Shown here piece by piece: positions 1 to 12,800 of a stretch of 64,000 nt of DNA. The stretch comes from Spirometra erinaceieuropaei (lineage: Eukaryota > Platyhelminthes > Cestoda > Diphyllobothriidea > Diphyllobothriidae). The stretch covers positions 893,231 through 957,230 of the forward strand of contig CACRXP010000022.1 of the NCBI GenBank assembly GCA_902702965.1, given 5' to 3'. A program made the translations under genes and the position numbers. The notes below the pieces were generated by a model. The model saw only the letters and a program-made list of their open reading frames with translations, was not told the origin of the DNA and did no database searches. Each line of letters starts with the position of its first letter. Position 1 is the stretch's first letter.

Positions 1-370
1 GAGTCTCTTGCTTTCAATCCTTCGACAATCGCAATGTCTTCGCGCCCCCACATTTACTGCTGAGACCTTACATGGGCCAAAATTATCCATGGTGAACGGC
101 ATGAACCACAGAAAATATCAATGATTGTGGGCCTACTATGCGAGTAATTAGCATGCCAAGAATCCACAACTGTTATTACGTTTTGAAAATTAACTTCTCG
201 AATGAGGCCTGACAAACAGTCATCGCACTAAATGCGACCACTACCGATGAATGTGGGCACTAATGGAAGCGAAGGGGTGAGCACTGCTAATTATAGTAGG
301 CATGTGCTCCCGTGACAAATGTGTCCTATGAATTCTGTACTCATTGTGTCTCCGTCTCCTTTATCTGCGA
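1..370. other. No feature recognised
   Basis: No open frame of note, no repeat signature and no RNA gene seen before the hammerhead-like motif at 371. Confidence 0.6.
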
Positions 371-415
371 CTGTGTTTGATGAAGGGTTCTAGTGAGAAT
401 CCGAAACGTCCGACC
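371..415 (+). ncRNA. Hammerhead-like motif, PLE-type (copy a)
   Basis: TTGATGA (377-383), one unpaired A, a 7-bp stem GGGTTCT/AGAATCC with loop AGTG, then GAAACGTC (403-410). This matches the core order CTGANGA, stem II, GAAA, with a palindromic ACGT that in dimeric ribozymes forms stem III. Weak points are C to T at the first core position, a bulged A before stem II, and no convincing stem I. Short-stem-III hammerheads are known in Penelope-like elements. Probably a remnant tail; activity unlikely. Confidence 0.4.
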
Positions 416-430
416 AAAATACTTTCTGTC

Positions 431-952
431 TCAGCAATCGCATCTTTTTCTTCTAAATTGCTTTGTAGAACTCGCCTCTTCGATTCCATCGGCAGTATCA
501 TGGATTCGTCTGTCGGATGTTAGATTCAGATATTCCTCGTTGAGATAATGCAGTCTGTCACTTAAATACGCAGAATCTTTCAGTCTGGGTTGAACCGACA
601 GCCTTTTCACTACGGTGTATCTATACATCTCAACGAATTCTAAACTATCCTTCATAACCAGAGCGTCAAACATTAATCTTGCGACATTCTTAAAAATGTT
701 GTTCGGGAGAGCTTTAAAGACTGTGTGAGGTACGGGGTCTTTTCTACTACGGAACAACAACAGTTGCATGATTTGAAAAGCAACTTCTCCTTGCTTAGTA
801 GGGTACTGGTTGGTCGCCTCAAACTTAACAACACATTTATTGCACAGCGTAGGACTTTTGTATTTATTCCAACTTTGTATCGGAGCAAGTGTTATAAGGC
901 GTATTTGCTGCCTAGCTAAAAGCAGCGAACTAACAGGATCAAATTCATTCAT
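431..952 (-). CDS. Unrecognised 173-codon open reading frame
   Basis: An uninterrupted frame with ATG at 952 and TGA at 431-433. The predicted protein is mixed in composition rather than low-complexity, with a Cys pair (LCNKC) and several amphipathic-looking stretches (KNVARLMFDALVMKDSLEF, then DRLHYLNEEYLNL). There is no signal peptide or membrane segment. I recognise no domain. It could be an exon of an unknown minus-strand gene, a mobile-element fragment (hammerhead-like motifs lie on both sides, at 377 and 1666), or a chance frame. At this AT content 173 codons without a stop is uncommon but not decisive. No splice sites or poly(A) signal were tied to it. Confidence 0.25.
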   Translation of the reverse strand: MNEFDPVSSLLLARQQIRLITLAPIQSWNKYKSPTLCNKCVVKFEATNQYPTKQGEVAFQIMQLLLFRSRKDPVPHTVFKALPNNIFKNVARLMFDALVMKDSLEFVEMYRYTVVKRLSVQPRLKDSAYLSDRLHYLNEEYLNLTSDRRIHDTADGIEEASSTKQFRRKRCDC

Positions 953-1649
953 CACCACTTTCACGACCAAAGAACACCTCGTGGAATCAAGACGCTGTTC
1001 TAAAATGTTACCCTCAAGCAGTCAGGACGCCATAACGATTGTGCCCTACAATACCCAATAAATAAACCGGACAAACTAGCCTGCAAACGATAGTGTAAAC
1101 ACATTTGCCATCAAACTGATGAAAAGCGCTCATTAGAATTACATATATCAGATGGTAAATGATCCGATGAATTCTACGGCAAATCAGTCTTCGACGTGCC
1201 CTAACTTTATATTCTTGCCCTTTATTTAAATCAACTTCCGTAGACTTTCCAAATTGCTAGGTACACGAAGTCGCAACAATGCGCGAACCGACGAGTTCTA
1301 GGGACAATTCCTTCCTGATTATACTGGTTATTAGATGTGGAGTGATATTTCAGTGACGGAGAATCAGCGCGCAATTTCATAAGATGGAGAGCAGTTGCTA
1401 AGAATACCCATGAGCCAAAGGATCAGCTAGACAATTTATGGGAGCTCACTTATTAAGTCAGACGTGTACCGCTAAAACAATTAATTGATGTTACTAATAC
1501 CAAAGTCAAAAATCCCCCAATAAATTTCGAGGACGCGAGTAACTGCGAAATAATATGGGTTTTGTCAAGACGAACTGATAATATCAATAGTTACGAAAAT
1601 GCGATTCCCAGGTGACATGTCAAAGGAGGAAGATTTATTCACTGGGAGA

Positions 1650-1710
1650 GGTTTATTGGAGGTCTGACGTTTCAAGTAGTTATTTCGTCTACCCATCTTC
1701 TGAGACTAGA
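1650..1710 (-). ncRNA. Hammerhead-like motif with AATAAA, PLE-type (copy b)
   Basis: On the minus strand GTCT precedes CAGAAGA. A stem GTAG/CTAC follows, then GAAACGTC (1666-1673 on the plus strand), then AGAC, then AATAAA at 1652-1657. GTCT and AGAC can pair as stem I flanking the expected cleavage point after GTC. The core CAGAAGA has two changes from CTGATGA, so it is decayed. The order hairpin, GAAA-ACGT, AATAAA matches the copies at 35901 and, loosely, 29708. Confidence 0.35.
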
Positions 1711-4700
1711 AAGTCATGCACACAGCTCTCATTTATGGCTCACTTTGTTCAGCGACTAGCCCGTCAATGCCACCTGGGTAGCTGCATCCGTCCCGTATTT
1801 CACTATGGCTTGTGTTGCCCCCGCCCTTGTTGAATACGGAGAAAATTGGCGGCCCCCATTGTTATGCGTCATGTCTGTCCCCGTCAAGAGAGGTCATAAA
1901 ACCAAACACGGGGAGGCAAGTTAATGCGGCGGTTGACAGAGTAATCGGTGGACAGCCAGACTTCTTATGCCTGTCTTGCCGCATGAAAGTCAGCTTATAG
2001 GGCATATATGGAGTGGGCAAGCAGTAAAAAACTCCTGACACGTAAATATAGTATTTGTTAACGCATTTCCAATAAAAATGTGGTTTTAGATCGTGGATGT
2101 TTAGGAAGAGAACTCTGCAGCGTCAAGGAAGATTAAAAATTTGATTAAGAATCGTTAGCCGCGAGTTTCGAGGTTCATTTTGTGCACCATCTATTTTTAT
2201 GGTACACACTTTGTTAACTGGTCCAGAGGGGAAGGTGGAGCAGTAGTTTGCCGCTAATCAATTGATCAACAGACCATGCGTCAGAGAGCAGTGTCATCAT
2301 CGTTCTATTCGAGACAGTAAAAACCAGAGAGGCTTAGGGCTGCGAATGCTATCATTGCAAAATGGGAAATTATTGCACTCCGGGTCCAAAGTTTGGGAGA
2401 ACTGCCGGTGTTCTTTTGACTATATGCTGATTTTGGGGAATAAATTAAATTATTTGATGCCCGTTGAGGGCATTAACTGTAGAGGGCTTCGAAGTACTGA
2501 TGTCCTGGGTTGTCATAAATTCAGATCTCGCATAACACCTGACCCATTTGTGCTATGACCATAAAGCCTCACTAGAAGTTGGTGGGCGTCGTCGACTCCA
2601 TAGTTAAAAATATATACCAAGCTCGAGAAGAAAGCGGCTTTCAGAACTAGTGGGCAGCCTGTAGGTTGTATTTAGGCGTTCAAGCACGAACTCTCAATTT
2701 GCCGACCAATACTGATCGGCAAACGTGAAGCCTTCAGCGTGCATGAAAAATTTACTATGCGAAAATACATCAGTTACATCGTTGAAGAAAACGTATAAAA
2801 AAGACGGACATATACGCAAGCCTGGGTTATTCCACTTCTTACCGTGCGGTTTGAGATAACGTTTAAAATCTTAACATTCTGTCTGCAAAAATCGAGCGAA
2901 GGGATATAGTTTAAAAACTATGCCTCTATCTGGAAAAAATAAACCCTAAGGGGTAGAAGTGAATGCACAGCGTGAACAAATGCTTTAATAAAGTTGACTT
3001 AAGCTGTGACAAGGACGGAAACCTCGTCCTGAAATTGTAAAAATGCTCAAAGAAAGACAACCTGCAAGTGCAGCAAGATAGAGCTTTTGGGAACACATGT
3101 TGGGTTGCACTGAATGGGTGGATTTCCGTCAAATGACATATATCTTTATCTTCAACCAAGAACCTTAGGAACTTCCAAGCTGGTAAAGGAGCAGTGTTGG
3201 CCGAAAATCGTTCAGGGCTCTAAAGCGGTCGTTCCTTCTGAGCGACAGGATGCGTGATCTCTTCCACAAACTTGGAAGTTCTTTTCCTTCAAGATTAGGA
3301 TCGACTATTCTGCAAAGGAGGAAGAAAAGTATCACTTGAGTCGGACTCGAAGGTTCTGATGAAAACAGCGTAGGAACTGGGATCAATTCGAAACTGGACA
3401 TTTTGAGGTGATTTGCCTAACCCTTAAACAACTTTCTCGCAAAAAGTGACATAAAACTATGGGCGGTCATTTTTGTAGTGGCATTAAAATTTTCGCATTT
3501 ACCTTTGGGGGGAGGTGTGAGAATGAATTTCGTGAATATCTCGCATTTCGCGCGGGTAAATGTATTGGAGTACTTGCTGGTGTATTTTCGTGGAATTTGA
3601 CCCCGCGCGCGAAGCGTGTTTCTTCTTACAGAATCATTGTTAACACAATAATACCGTGAAATATGGACGAAACACATTTTGTAGGACAGGCTGATCGAAA
3701 CTCGTCCATGAAGTGATTTTTTCCAGGAATAATGTTGCCCTTCTACGGCTTACACACGGCATCATCTTTATCACCACGGGAATCACACCCACATATATTG
3801 CTACACCATTATCACCAATGTCGTCAATATCGTTGATTTAGACATAGCTGGGTTTGAAAATGTCAAAAACATCCAAATCGTCACCGTAATCCTTATTTAC
3901 ACTCCAACTCTACCAATGTCCTTTCATTAATTATCGTTCCATTGGTGTACTTGGAAGTCCATGTATGGCATTATACCTGTTAAACGACTGTTGTCTGCCC
4001 ATCTGAGGCGACTAGCCTTTATTTCACATCCTCTAGCCTTTTAGACATTTTAAATGGAAATTCTGGGCCGGACGACGTCCTTCAGATGTTAGTAAACGGT
4101 TTGCTGTCATCATTTTCCCCAACTGCCTCTCATAATGAAGCGATTTTTAATTTTGGCGATGTAGGATTACTCCTCATCAGATCACGGTTTTTGTCTTATA
4201 TTTAAGCTGACCTGAACATGAAAATTTCGTCGCCAACAAAAACAGACTTTCACATTGGACGCCCACACTAAATATTCTCTTAGTATAGTAGTAACTACAT
4301 ATTAACATTACTCTGTAAAATTGTATTTTTGTGGCATTTTGCAAGTAAATGGCTACGCCCACATCACTTCCCAGAACATACCGAGGAAGAAAATCGGAAC
4401 TGTTCCCGAAGCACGGATTTGCTATACGCGTTCTGTTGAATGGTCTGCACTAAACGAAAAAAACACATTCGTCTCGTTTAATTCCTGAACATTTCCCTTA
4501 TCTTTGCATAAGCCAAGGCCATTTCATTTTCTTATAAACGAGCCACAGAACGGCCGACTGCATGTTAAAATATTTCGCAAAAGGTCCACGCGACACCCAT
4601 TTGGTTACCATATCATGTAAAACGCTGCGCATGGCAATGGAATTGCCGGCAGCATGTTAGAAAATATTGCAGTTCATATTAGGAGTTTCAGTAATGTCCA

Positions 4701-5748
4701 GAAACTCCCGACGCGCGAAAACCAAAGACCACATTCTAGATTGTTACTGCTTCCTACGGTCTATAGTAAAATAGATTTTCTAATCATAGTTGCTGAAGCC
4801 GTAATCCCATCCATTGCTTCGAAAAGAACTCAGTTATTTGCATCTTTCTTTACGTGCTTTACACAGACAGAGGACTTTACTTCCGATTGGGTGAAGTCTC
4901 CATGATATAGCTTCTCCACATTCGCGTTAGCGTTCTTTCATCTGGAAAAGCATGGCGACGCACAGGTGCAGTCAACGACGGAATGTGGGACATCGAATTT
5001 TCCGACTAAAAAGGTGTGCCTATGTTTAATGATAAAGGCAAATTTTTGTTGATTGCGTGAACTTTGGTTCCATGAAAGAAAAATAATTTTTGCAGTAGTT
5101 TGCTAATAAATGAAATCCATATGGTACGACATACGCCACATCTACCATTTAGGTTAAACATCCTGTGTCAAAATTTTCGCCGTTCCTGTAAAGTAGACTG
5201 GATTTGGCGCAAACTCCGTGTTTGTTTTTCGTGGGTCAATTTCATGGCACCGACGTTCCGCAAATGAATGTAGTCGGAATTGAAGTCCATACATGGCAAT
5301 CTAACTTCTCCAGTCTAATCAAGCTACAAGTTTCTTGTAGACTTTCCAGGTCAGAGGATTATATCGGACGAAACCATGGTCTCCTTCGATGTGACGTCGT
5401 CATTTAGATCCATCCCACCGAATTCGGCCCTAAACGTCTTGCACAGGAAACTCGAGTAGGCATAGGGCGAAAGTCAGAGCTTAGTCAAAATTTAAAATAT
5501 TCTGGACTTTTGAAATCTTGCCAAATAACATACTTCACGTTTGCGGGAAAAAACCTATAAACAGATCAAAGAAACTCCAGTGGACTTACAATAATCTATT
5601 TAGTGGCCAAACTTGCCCTATCAGACCGAAAAATTGCCGTTATCCAGCAGTAACCGGCCTTTTTTCGACTTCATGTTGACGACAGGTTTTTTTATCGTCA
5701 GGAAGAACACGCAGCAGAGGTTCCGATATCTGACCAGATAAATCTCCC
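1711..5748. other. No gene recognised
   Basis: Short open frames only. A CpG-rich patch at 3540-3615 contains imperfectly inverted CGCATTTCGCGCGGG / CCCCGCGCGCGAAGCG. Otherwise AT-rich sequence with no assignable repeat. Confidence 0.55.
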
Positions 5749-6600
5749 TTGATATGTGTACAATTCACGAGGGAAGAGGAAAAGAAGCAGCACTTGTCCT
5801 TCCTTGATGTGCTAGTCAGACGAACGTTCAGAGGCGAAATTGGGGCAACGGCTTATAGAAAGACAACAAGTGTTGTACAGCTTCTCAGTTTTCAGAACAG
5901 CTCTCCGGTGGCTCACAAAAGACGCTTTGAGAAACCCCCCCTTCAGACATATCCAGAGGTATTGTTATCCCCTTCCCGGAGTCAAAACGCATGGGGCAAG
6001 AATCTCCTCGACCACCTTACGCGGAACGCTTATGCAAAAACATTTGTAGGGCGATGCCAGGTTTTTGTCCCCGGAGAAACCACTGGAAACACCATCGGTG
6101 ATATAGCATGCCTCGGCGTACATAAGGGATGCAGCACATTGCGGTGCGATTAGTTGTTGGAATTGCCCAAACAGGTCGAGGGATAACATACACAGCATGG
6201 CCATGGAAATCAAAGAACAAGTAAATCCGAGAGAGCAGTCAGGAGTAGTGTGTCCTATCCTGAGCCTAAACAGGCGTTGCACTTAAACAGGTAGGAATGA
6301 ACGCACGCTCGGATGGCGTATGCACGAACATAAGCTAGCTATGTGACGAGGTGACGTGTTATTGCAAATGGCTGCTAACAACTTTGAAATGGGTCACAAG
6401 GTTAACTTTACAGTGCTGGAAACAAGTCTAGTCTTGACAACTCAAGTCAAGCGATGTATCGAGTGCTAGCGCAGCTGCCTCCAGGTCCGTGTCGTCGATC
6501 TTGGATTGGCGAATTCCTCCCATAGCCGTCGATTGTTCTGTTGCTGCTCTTATATCCGAAGATGAACTCTCGAACGAGTGCGGAAGCTCAGACAAATAAG
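5749..6600 (+). mobile_element. Penelope-like element fragment: RT thumb to 3' tail, decayed
   Basis: The frame from 5749 reads LSFLDVLVRRT, then TAYRKTTSVVQLLSF and SPVAHKRR. These match the PLE reverse-transcriptase block after the YVDD motif (PFLDVLV..., VYRK.T...., HP..HKR). The match continues in shifted frames: NAYAKTFVGRC (about 6028-6060) resembles the NGYP..FV..C block, and GHKVNF (near 6390) resembles the GH.F.F region of the GIY-YIG domain. Spacing between these fits one element. It ends in a hammerhead-like hairpin with AAGCTC and AATAAG (6551-6600). Several frameshifts and stops make it non-functional. The palm with the catalytic aspartates is missing, so the copy is 5' truncated. 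Confidence 0.7.
6551..6600 (+). ncRNA. Decayed hammerhead-like tail of the PLE fragment
   Basis: GATGAACTCTCGAACGAG followed by TGCGGAAGCTCAGACAAATA aligns with the better-preserved copy at 35901-35950. ACTC/GAGT still pair, and AGCT is retained, but GAAA has become GGAA and the CTGATGA box is changed. Homology continues downstream (the CCTTCTTC-type tract and GAAC..). Confidence 0.4.
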
Positions 6601-6774
6601 CAAGTGGTAACGGTGCTCGATCAGCCCTCTTCTTCCTTTTTCCCCGAGCTAGAACATTCGCCTCCCTCAGGATATGCCAGTGAACACACTCTTACGTGAA
6701 TATACAAATTCCAGATCTTATTCGGTGGAAGCGTCTAATTGCTTTGAATAAATACTGAACCTAATATCTACATT

Positions 6775-6850
6775 ACCCATTGGGCCAGCTCGAACCTGGG
6801 CTGCACTTGTGCATGGCTTTTGACTGATGGTGGATAGTTGGCAAGTAATG
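6775..6850 (+). repeat. Possible SINE fragment (3' part)
   Basis: AGCTCGAACCTGGG followed about 30 nt later by GACTGATGGTGGATAGTTGG resembles the B-box region and downstream body of the SINE-like copies at 14.2 and 18.9 kb (AGCTCGAACCTCGG ... GACTGGCTG). The A box is not recognisable. Weak assignment. Confidence 0.3.
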
Positions 6851-9800
6851 TCATTTCTGTCTCTATTTTCTTATTCCTTAGGCGTCCTAAGGATCTATTG
6901 CTAGCCGTCAAGCCAGGCGGTCGCTAACAAAATAATGGACAGTGTCATTCTTTGGATAACAGACTTCTTAATAATATGGCCATTTAGGGCAAGGACAGCA
7001 CCAGGAATTTCCCTTCAGCAATTTGCAAACATGTCAACTTCTGTACCCCAGTTAGCATTTCAAGAGCTTCAATAGCTCTTCACATTCGCAGGTGCACGTT
7101 AGTTGAGCATTTTGCATCTCGAAACTGTCAATCTAGTTCAAAGGTCCACCGCGTACTTTGCCGTTTCCAAGACTTTTGCCTGATTAGTTTTTCATTATAC
7201 TACTGTTTAATAGCGTTTTGCTAAATCAGAAATAGTTTAACCTCAGCTTCGACAAATCGATGTTTTTTAACATAAGCAAGTTACTCGTTAAATCTTCATT
7301 AAACTTAAGTCTACAGTGGACTATTCGTTGCACCTGGATTTACGGCCTTGACGGTCGGGATCAAGCAAGTTAAAAAGCGCTTGCCAGATTCATTTTTGGT
7401 TTAATAATCAGTTTGTCGATGTTTGTAGACGTTCAGATTGTCTAAGCATGGCCTTTGACGAAGCCATTTTGTACATCTGAAGCGTGAAGGAGCGTCCAAA
7501 TAATTTAAGTAGTTTATGGGTGAAAGCATAGCGGTAACCCTCGAATAGTAACGCGATCTAATTTGAGGTGAGAAAATGACAACAAGATGCTTGCGAAATA
7601 TTTTAAGGGATGCGCCTGTTCACTGGAATGACATCACTCCCCCCCCCCTCCGGCCATTAAGGCTGATCGACTATGTTGAGTTGAATGAGCCCCGAACACA
7701 GGCAGTCCCATTTCCATTAGGTTACGAAATCTACCCTTAGCGATCAAACGTTTTACACGCAAACGATACTGCTGTTTATTTTACCAGGCTTCCCGTCTGC
7801 AGACCACTTGGCCGCCGGCTGCTGTCAAAATCCGTCCCCTTCCCTTATTCGCAGGCACGGTGAATCAGAACGAATGACAAGGCTGGCAGCACAGTGATTA
7901 AACAAAATGCATATATCCGAGATACTGATAGCTCAAATTCCGAGACCTGCCGAAGTTCCTGTAGTTTGTCCATGGAAAAAAACTCGAAAAGTTGATATGC
8001 AACTTAAGGCCGCGCAATCTGTCGAAATTGTTTTTACTTTACTCATATACTGCCTTAATGGAGAAATCAATGAATTCTATGTTTTACTTCACTCTTACTA
8101 CAAGTAAGATAAACATTCTGCTATATATGCACAAATCAAGTAATGGAAGTAATAGAAGTCTTGAAATTCACGTCGAAAGACGATTTCGCGTAAAGTTTGT
8201 AGTGTCAGCGACAGATCAGTATCATGCTGCCTATCTCGTGTCCTTCTTAGATAATTCCTGGATTCAAGTCTTTTCAAGATCTTTCTTCCCCTACATCCTT
8301 AAGACTTTTCGAAAGATTCTGCAATAATACGCTAATTGGGATGTGGTTTCCGTGGCATTTGAGTAATCGCTAACAACTGGTAGCCGTTCAGACACCATTT
8401 TGACAACGTTAATAACATTTCATGCTAGAACAAACGGCTGCGTATGGCCGATACAAGTACTTCCTTACGAAGACACTTAAAGCTGAGTACCTAACTGAAT
8501 GTTCATTGAAATTTCTTAACGTTTGTACGCATGTGCCACAGATTCTCCGCAACCGAATGACTCAAGTGTTATGTGTTCAGCATGTCCTCAGCTCCCTCAG
8601 CTTTCCCTGCGTGTCTTCCATTGCAAGCCTAAGTATTCACTAGTGTGGTTATTCTCCGTTACGCATTGGATTTTTTTAATTAGGTAAGATAACTTTCCGA
8701 TAATGTTCGACAGTATGACCCATATTTACTCATGGGGACAGAGAGGGCTGCTCGATGCTGACTGCAATTAGAAACTAGTTATGCATTTATGCGAAGTTTG
8801 TATTTGGGCAACCTCGAAGGAATTCCCTAAAATTTGCCAATAGGAGAAGTCGTAGAAGTTTTTTGGAATTGGAAATTTTGTGGAGACTCTAAGAGGGAAA
8901 TCGGCAAACTGTGAAATCTAAACAAATAATATAGTTGGAAACTGGCAAAACAATTAAACTTCTGCGCAATGTTAGAGTATGCATTATCTCCAGCCAAAAG
9001 ACAAAAAAAGATGATTTTTCATTGGTCAGGCAATAAAACGTTCTTTGTGGGCGTGAACTCGAAGATTGGTGCTACAGAGAATACGTTTTCGCATCCAATA
9101 TGCATTTAACATTTGGTCTGGATTCACATGCCGGAGACTTCGCGGCTGATAGCACGGAATAGGCAATCAGCAACGTTAAAAGAGCATCGATTACGACAAG
9201 GAAAGTACAACCACCTAGGGGATATTTTGCATTTTCAGCCTGTTATAGAATAACCATGGATCTCTGTCAATTGGTGAAGGCCAGAAAATCCCAAATAGTC
9301 GGGGTTACTCTAAGACACCTAACAAGGATTTTTTGTCGTAGACTATGAATGCATGAATCGTATCCAGACGGGAAAACCATACCTGGACGGGATCGGCTGG
9401 CCAACACCTCCCGTAAGGTCCGTTAACAGTGGCACGCTATTGGTAAATCAATAATGAGACAGCAGGATTCAAATCGTGCAGGCTGCTGTCCAATACAGCA
9501 TATATAGGATTTTTTTCAATCGGTGATTCCCCTATAATCATAGGGCATTACAATGTCAAATCTTCCTGTTAGATAGACATTCAAATTAGTCATTCATAAA
9601 TTGCTCCGAAAATACCCAGAAATGTTTTTAAAAGGTAAACAGACATGTTTAAATGCGTGGTGACGTAGGAAGTAAACATCCCATAAGTTTATTTGACTTA
9701 CAGAATGGTTACGCAAATATTACAATGCTTTGCATACGACCGACTTGACGCACGTTCCCTTCTTGAAATAGGTTTTAAGTTAAAAATCTTCACAAATTTA

Positions 9801-12800
9801 AAATTTCATAATCGTAAAACTCAAAGTATCTACTATACGACGAGCCATTATGCAACTAAGTCTAGAATATTAACATCTGCCTGAAACGCACGCATTTGGT
9901 CAAACGGTAGATTGTCCGTCGACGTTAATACTTCGGTTTAGGGCATAAAATGAAATCCCCCTCATTTTTAATTTAAAACCGTCTTTTGGAATATAGTGGT
10001 GTTATTTGAATTTTGCTCCACCTAATTTGTGCTGAATGAAGTAAGTAGCTTCAAGTTGGCGAACGTTGTATTTGGGAAAATTTTAAACCTGAATTAGAGC
10101 GCTGACAAAAAGAAGCAAATATATTTACCGGTTTTCTTAAGGGACACATCGTTTTGCTATTGAAAGAGTTGGTTTTTACCCAAAAATCAACATTTTCTGC
10201 TAATATAATGACATGTAAATACAGTTTATGTGAGCTAGGATCTGTTTATTTAGCGTCACCAGATGATAATTAAAAACCGGATCGTCCGAGGCTGCGTAAA
10301 ATTAAGTTTTAGATTGCGGTAATAATCTTTCCTCAAGTCTTTCCTTTATTGTAGTTCAGCTGAACGTTAAGCACTTTAGCACATGTAGGCAACTTTGTAC
10401 TGAATGCCAAGTTCATCGCAGATAACATTAGACTGCGTTTGGCGGATGGGACGGAACACTTGAACAGTTACATCTACCTCCCGCGAGTAAAAGCCTTTAA
10501 ATGTAATGCACGCAACCTCTCTGGGATTTGGGAGTGAGCCAAAATAAGTAACAAAGACTAAAATGATGAGTTGGGCGTTTTACCGTTGACTAGACTAATG
10601 GAGTTTGCTATGCACTGAGGAAGATAATAAAAGTCAGTTTATTACAGTATCCAGTTTCTAAAAGGCAGCAGAGGCCATGGAGTAGACTTCCGGTCGAAAT
10701 GATAATGGTGTATGTCATAAAAGCAGCAAAGACTTGATAGGGAATTGAGCCATTCACATAAACCGCAGAAACTGGCAAGGTTGCCCACCAGTCGCCTGCT
10801 GCGATTTCAAGGCCGGACGTCTGGAGCCAATCCATAGCTTGCAAAGCGTGCGAACATCACGTGAGACATTGCAATTACACTAGATTTGCATTGTTCATTC
10901 ACGGTCGATGTCGATAGATCCGTTTAGGTCTCTGTGGCCTTCAAAACACATCGAATGGCATAAAATCAGCCATAATTATCGGTGCCACAATCAATGTTTG
11001 AGGTAAAAAATATCTGAACATTAACTAATTTTTCTGGCAGTGGTTGGACAAATGTCTCGAAATGATGATTAATAACCGCAAGATAAGATGTATACCCCAA
11101 AACGTATAAGCCTTAAAACACAGTTTGTAGTCTACTGATGACTTGTTTGCTAGCCTTCTAACATACGCCGCAGAATCCCTGGTGTTGCTTTCTGCTACTG
11201 GGTTGTTGGGAGACACCTTTTATCTTATTAGGAAGGGGCTTTGTAAAATGGACCCCGAAAGTTGCAGTAAATTTGCTCCAGAATAAATGTGGGTCATTCA
11301 ACGGTCAAACGGTATTCTTTTTGATGATCCAACACATATCTGAATTGAAGGCATGTAAATTTTATAAAAGATCACGTGGAAAGTCTCTCGACTTGACAAA
11401 AACGTCTAAAATTAAGTGTTAATAGGCTTTCTAAATAGCAATTAAAATACATAGCACGCAAAACAGACATGACTATTTTACATAGCTGGCTTTAAATACC
11501 GCCACATAATATTTCACAAAGGTGCGAAATATCGATATCAAAAATAGTACAAGAATAATGCTTGTTGACTTATGAAAAGCGCGATTTACCCTGTGGTTAT
11601 TTTAATGTCAGACTCAGGACCTTCCTTAATATATTTGTGGAAAACACTCTAAGAAAAGTGGGCTGAGAAAATTCAGGAGTTGCATCAGGTGTGTAGGCCA
11701 CTCATTGTCATAAAATAATATGCCGTAAATTGCACATCCATAAAAGACCTGTCGCGAAATAAAAATAAAAAAGCTCGCGGTAAGCCAACAAATAAAAACG
11801 GTATATTTCCTTATATTTCGGCTGATTGAATTGTATGATTTAGGAGGCAATTGTGAAAAATGTCAGAAAATCTATATTCCTAATTTTAATTACCAACCTT
11901 CAGTTTTTGTAAATCATTAGGATATTGCACAAAGACTATTGCATACAAAGATACCTACTTCTCCACTTATCATGTTGACATCGCAAGGCTTTTGTCACCA
12001 TTGCTGTAATTTGAATTCCTAATGAAAATGTTGTTAATTAGTCCAGGATGGTGACCTCGTTTATAAAAAAGTTATAATGCTCAAGAGTGCCTCGTCGGCA
12101 ATGAAGATATTTAGAATATATAGTTGCGTAAAGGTGACAAAGCAGAAAAAGGCAAAACGTTATGTAATAGTCAGAAAATAACCACGTAATCTTTATATTT
12201 CAGCAAGTATACGTTGGAAGACTTCTTATTTCATACTTTATCAATCCTTATGTAGTGTTTAGTAAAATTAGTAATGGACGACAATGCATATTTTGTCCTT
12301 AACTCAGCATAATCGATACAAACACTGACTCATATTCAGGTGAATCAAAGACGTCCCAAACATGAGTCTGCAGGAATGGATGCATTGAGTAAATTTCAAA
12401 AAACAAAGATAAATTATTTAAGGGGTCTAAAGGAAAGAACAACGCAACTTAATTTAAAATCTATAATCAATTTACTGACATTTTTATTTAAATGCCTTTT
12501 TTTTCAACCAAAAGTGAAGGACAAAAACAAGTATTGCTTTTATCGCCATGTATTTTATACATGAATGAAAAGTCCTGCCATAAATCCTTCTCAGTATAAC
12601 CTTTTTAGTACCCCACTATGATGGAATTAGAGCCGCCTCTTTGTTATTGGGTCTACGTCGCGCGACGACCAAGCGTATGTGACACGCCAAAACGGGGCCG
12701 TTTAACTGCCAGCCACTGCGTCCGATTCAATGTCGGGTAAGAGGGGAATGATAGTGTGTCGTCGTTCGCGATGCTCAAAATAACACAGGTAAATACAGCA

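Noticed and set aside
3477..3660. Overlapping open frames with CpG-rich palindromic sequence
   Set aside because: Frames on both strands arise from a low-complexity CGCGAAAT-type patch. No protein family signal.
4165..4195. CTGATGA on the minus strand with a GGA/TCC mini-stem as a hammerhead
   Set aside because: No GAAA box at the right distance and no stem I.
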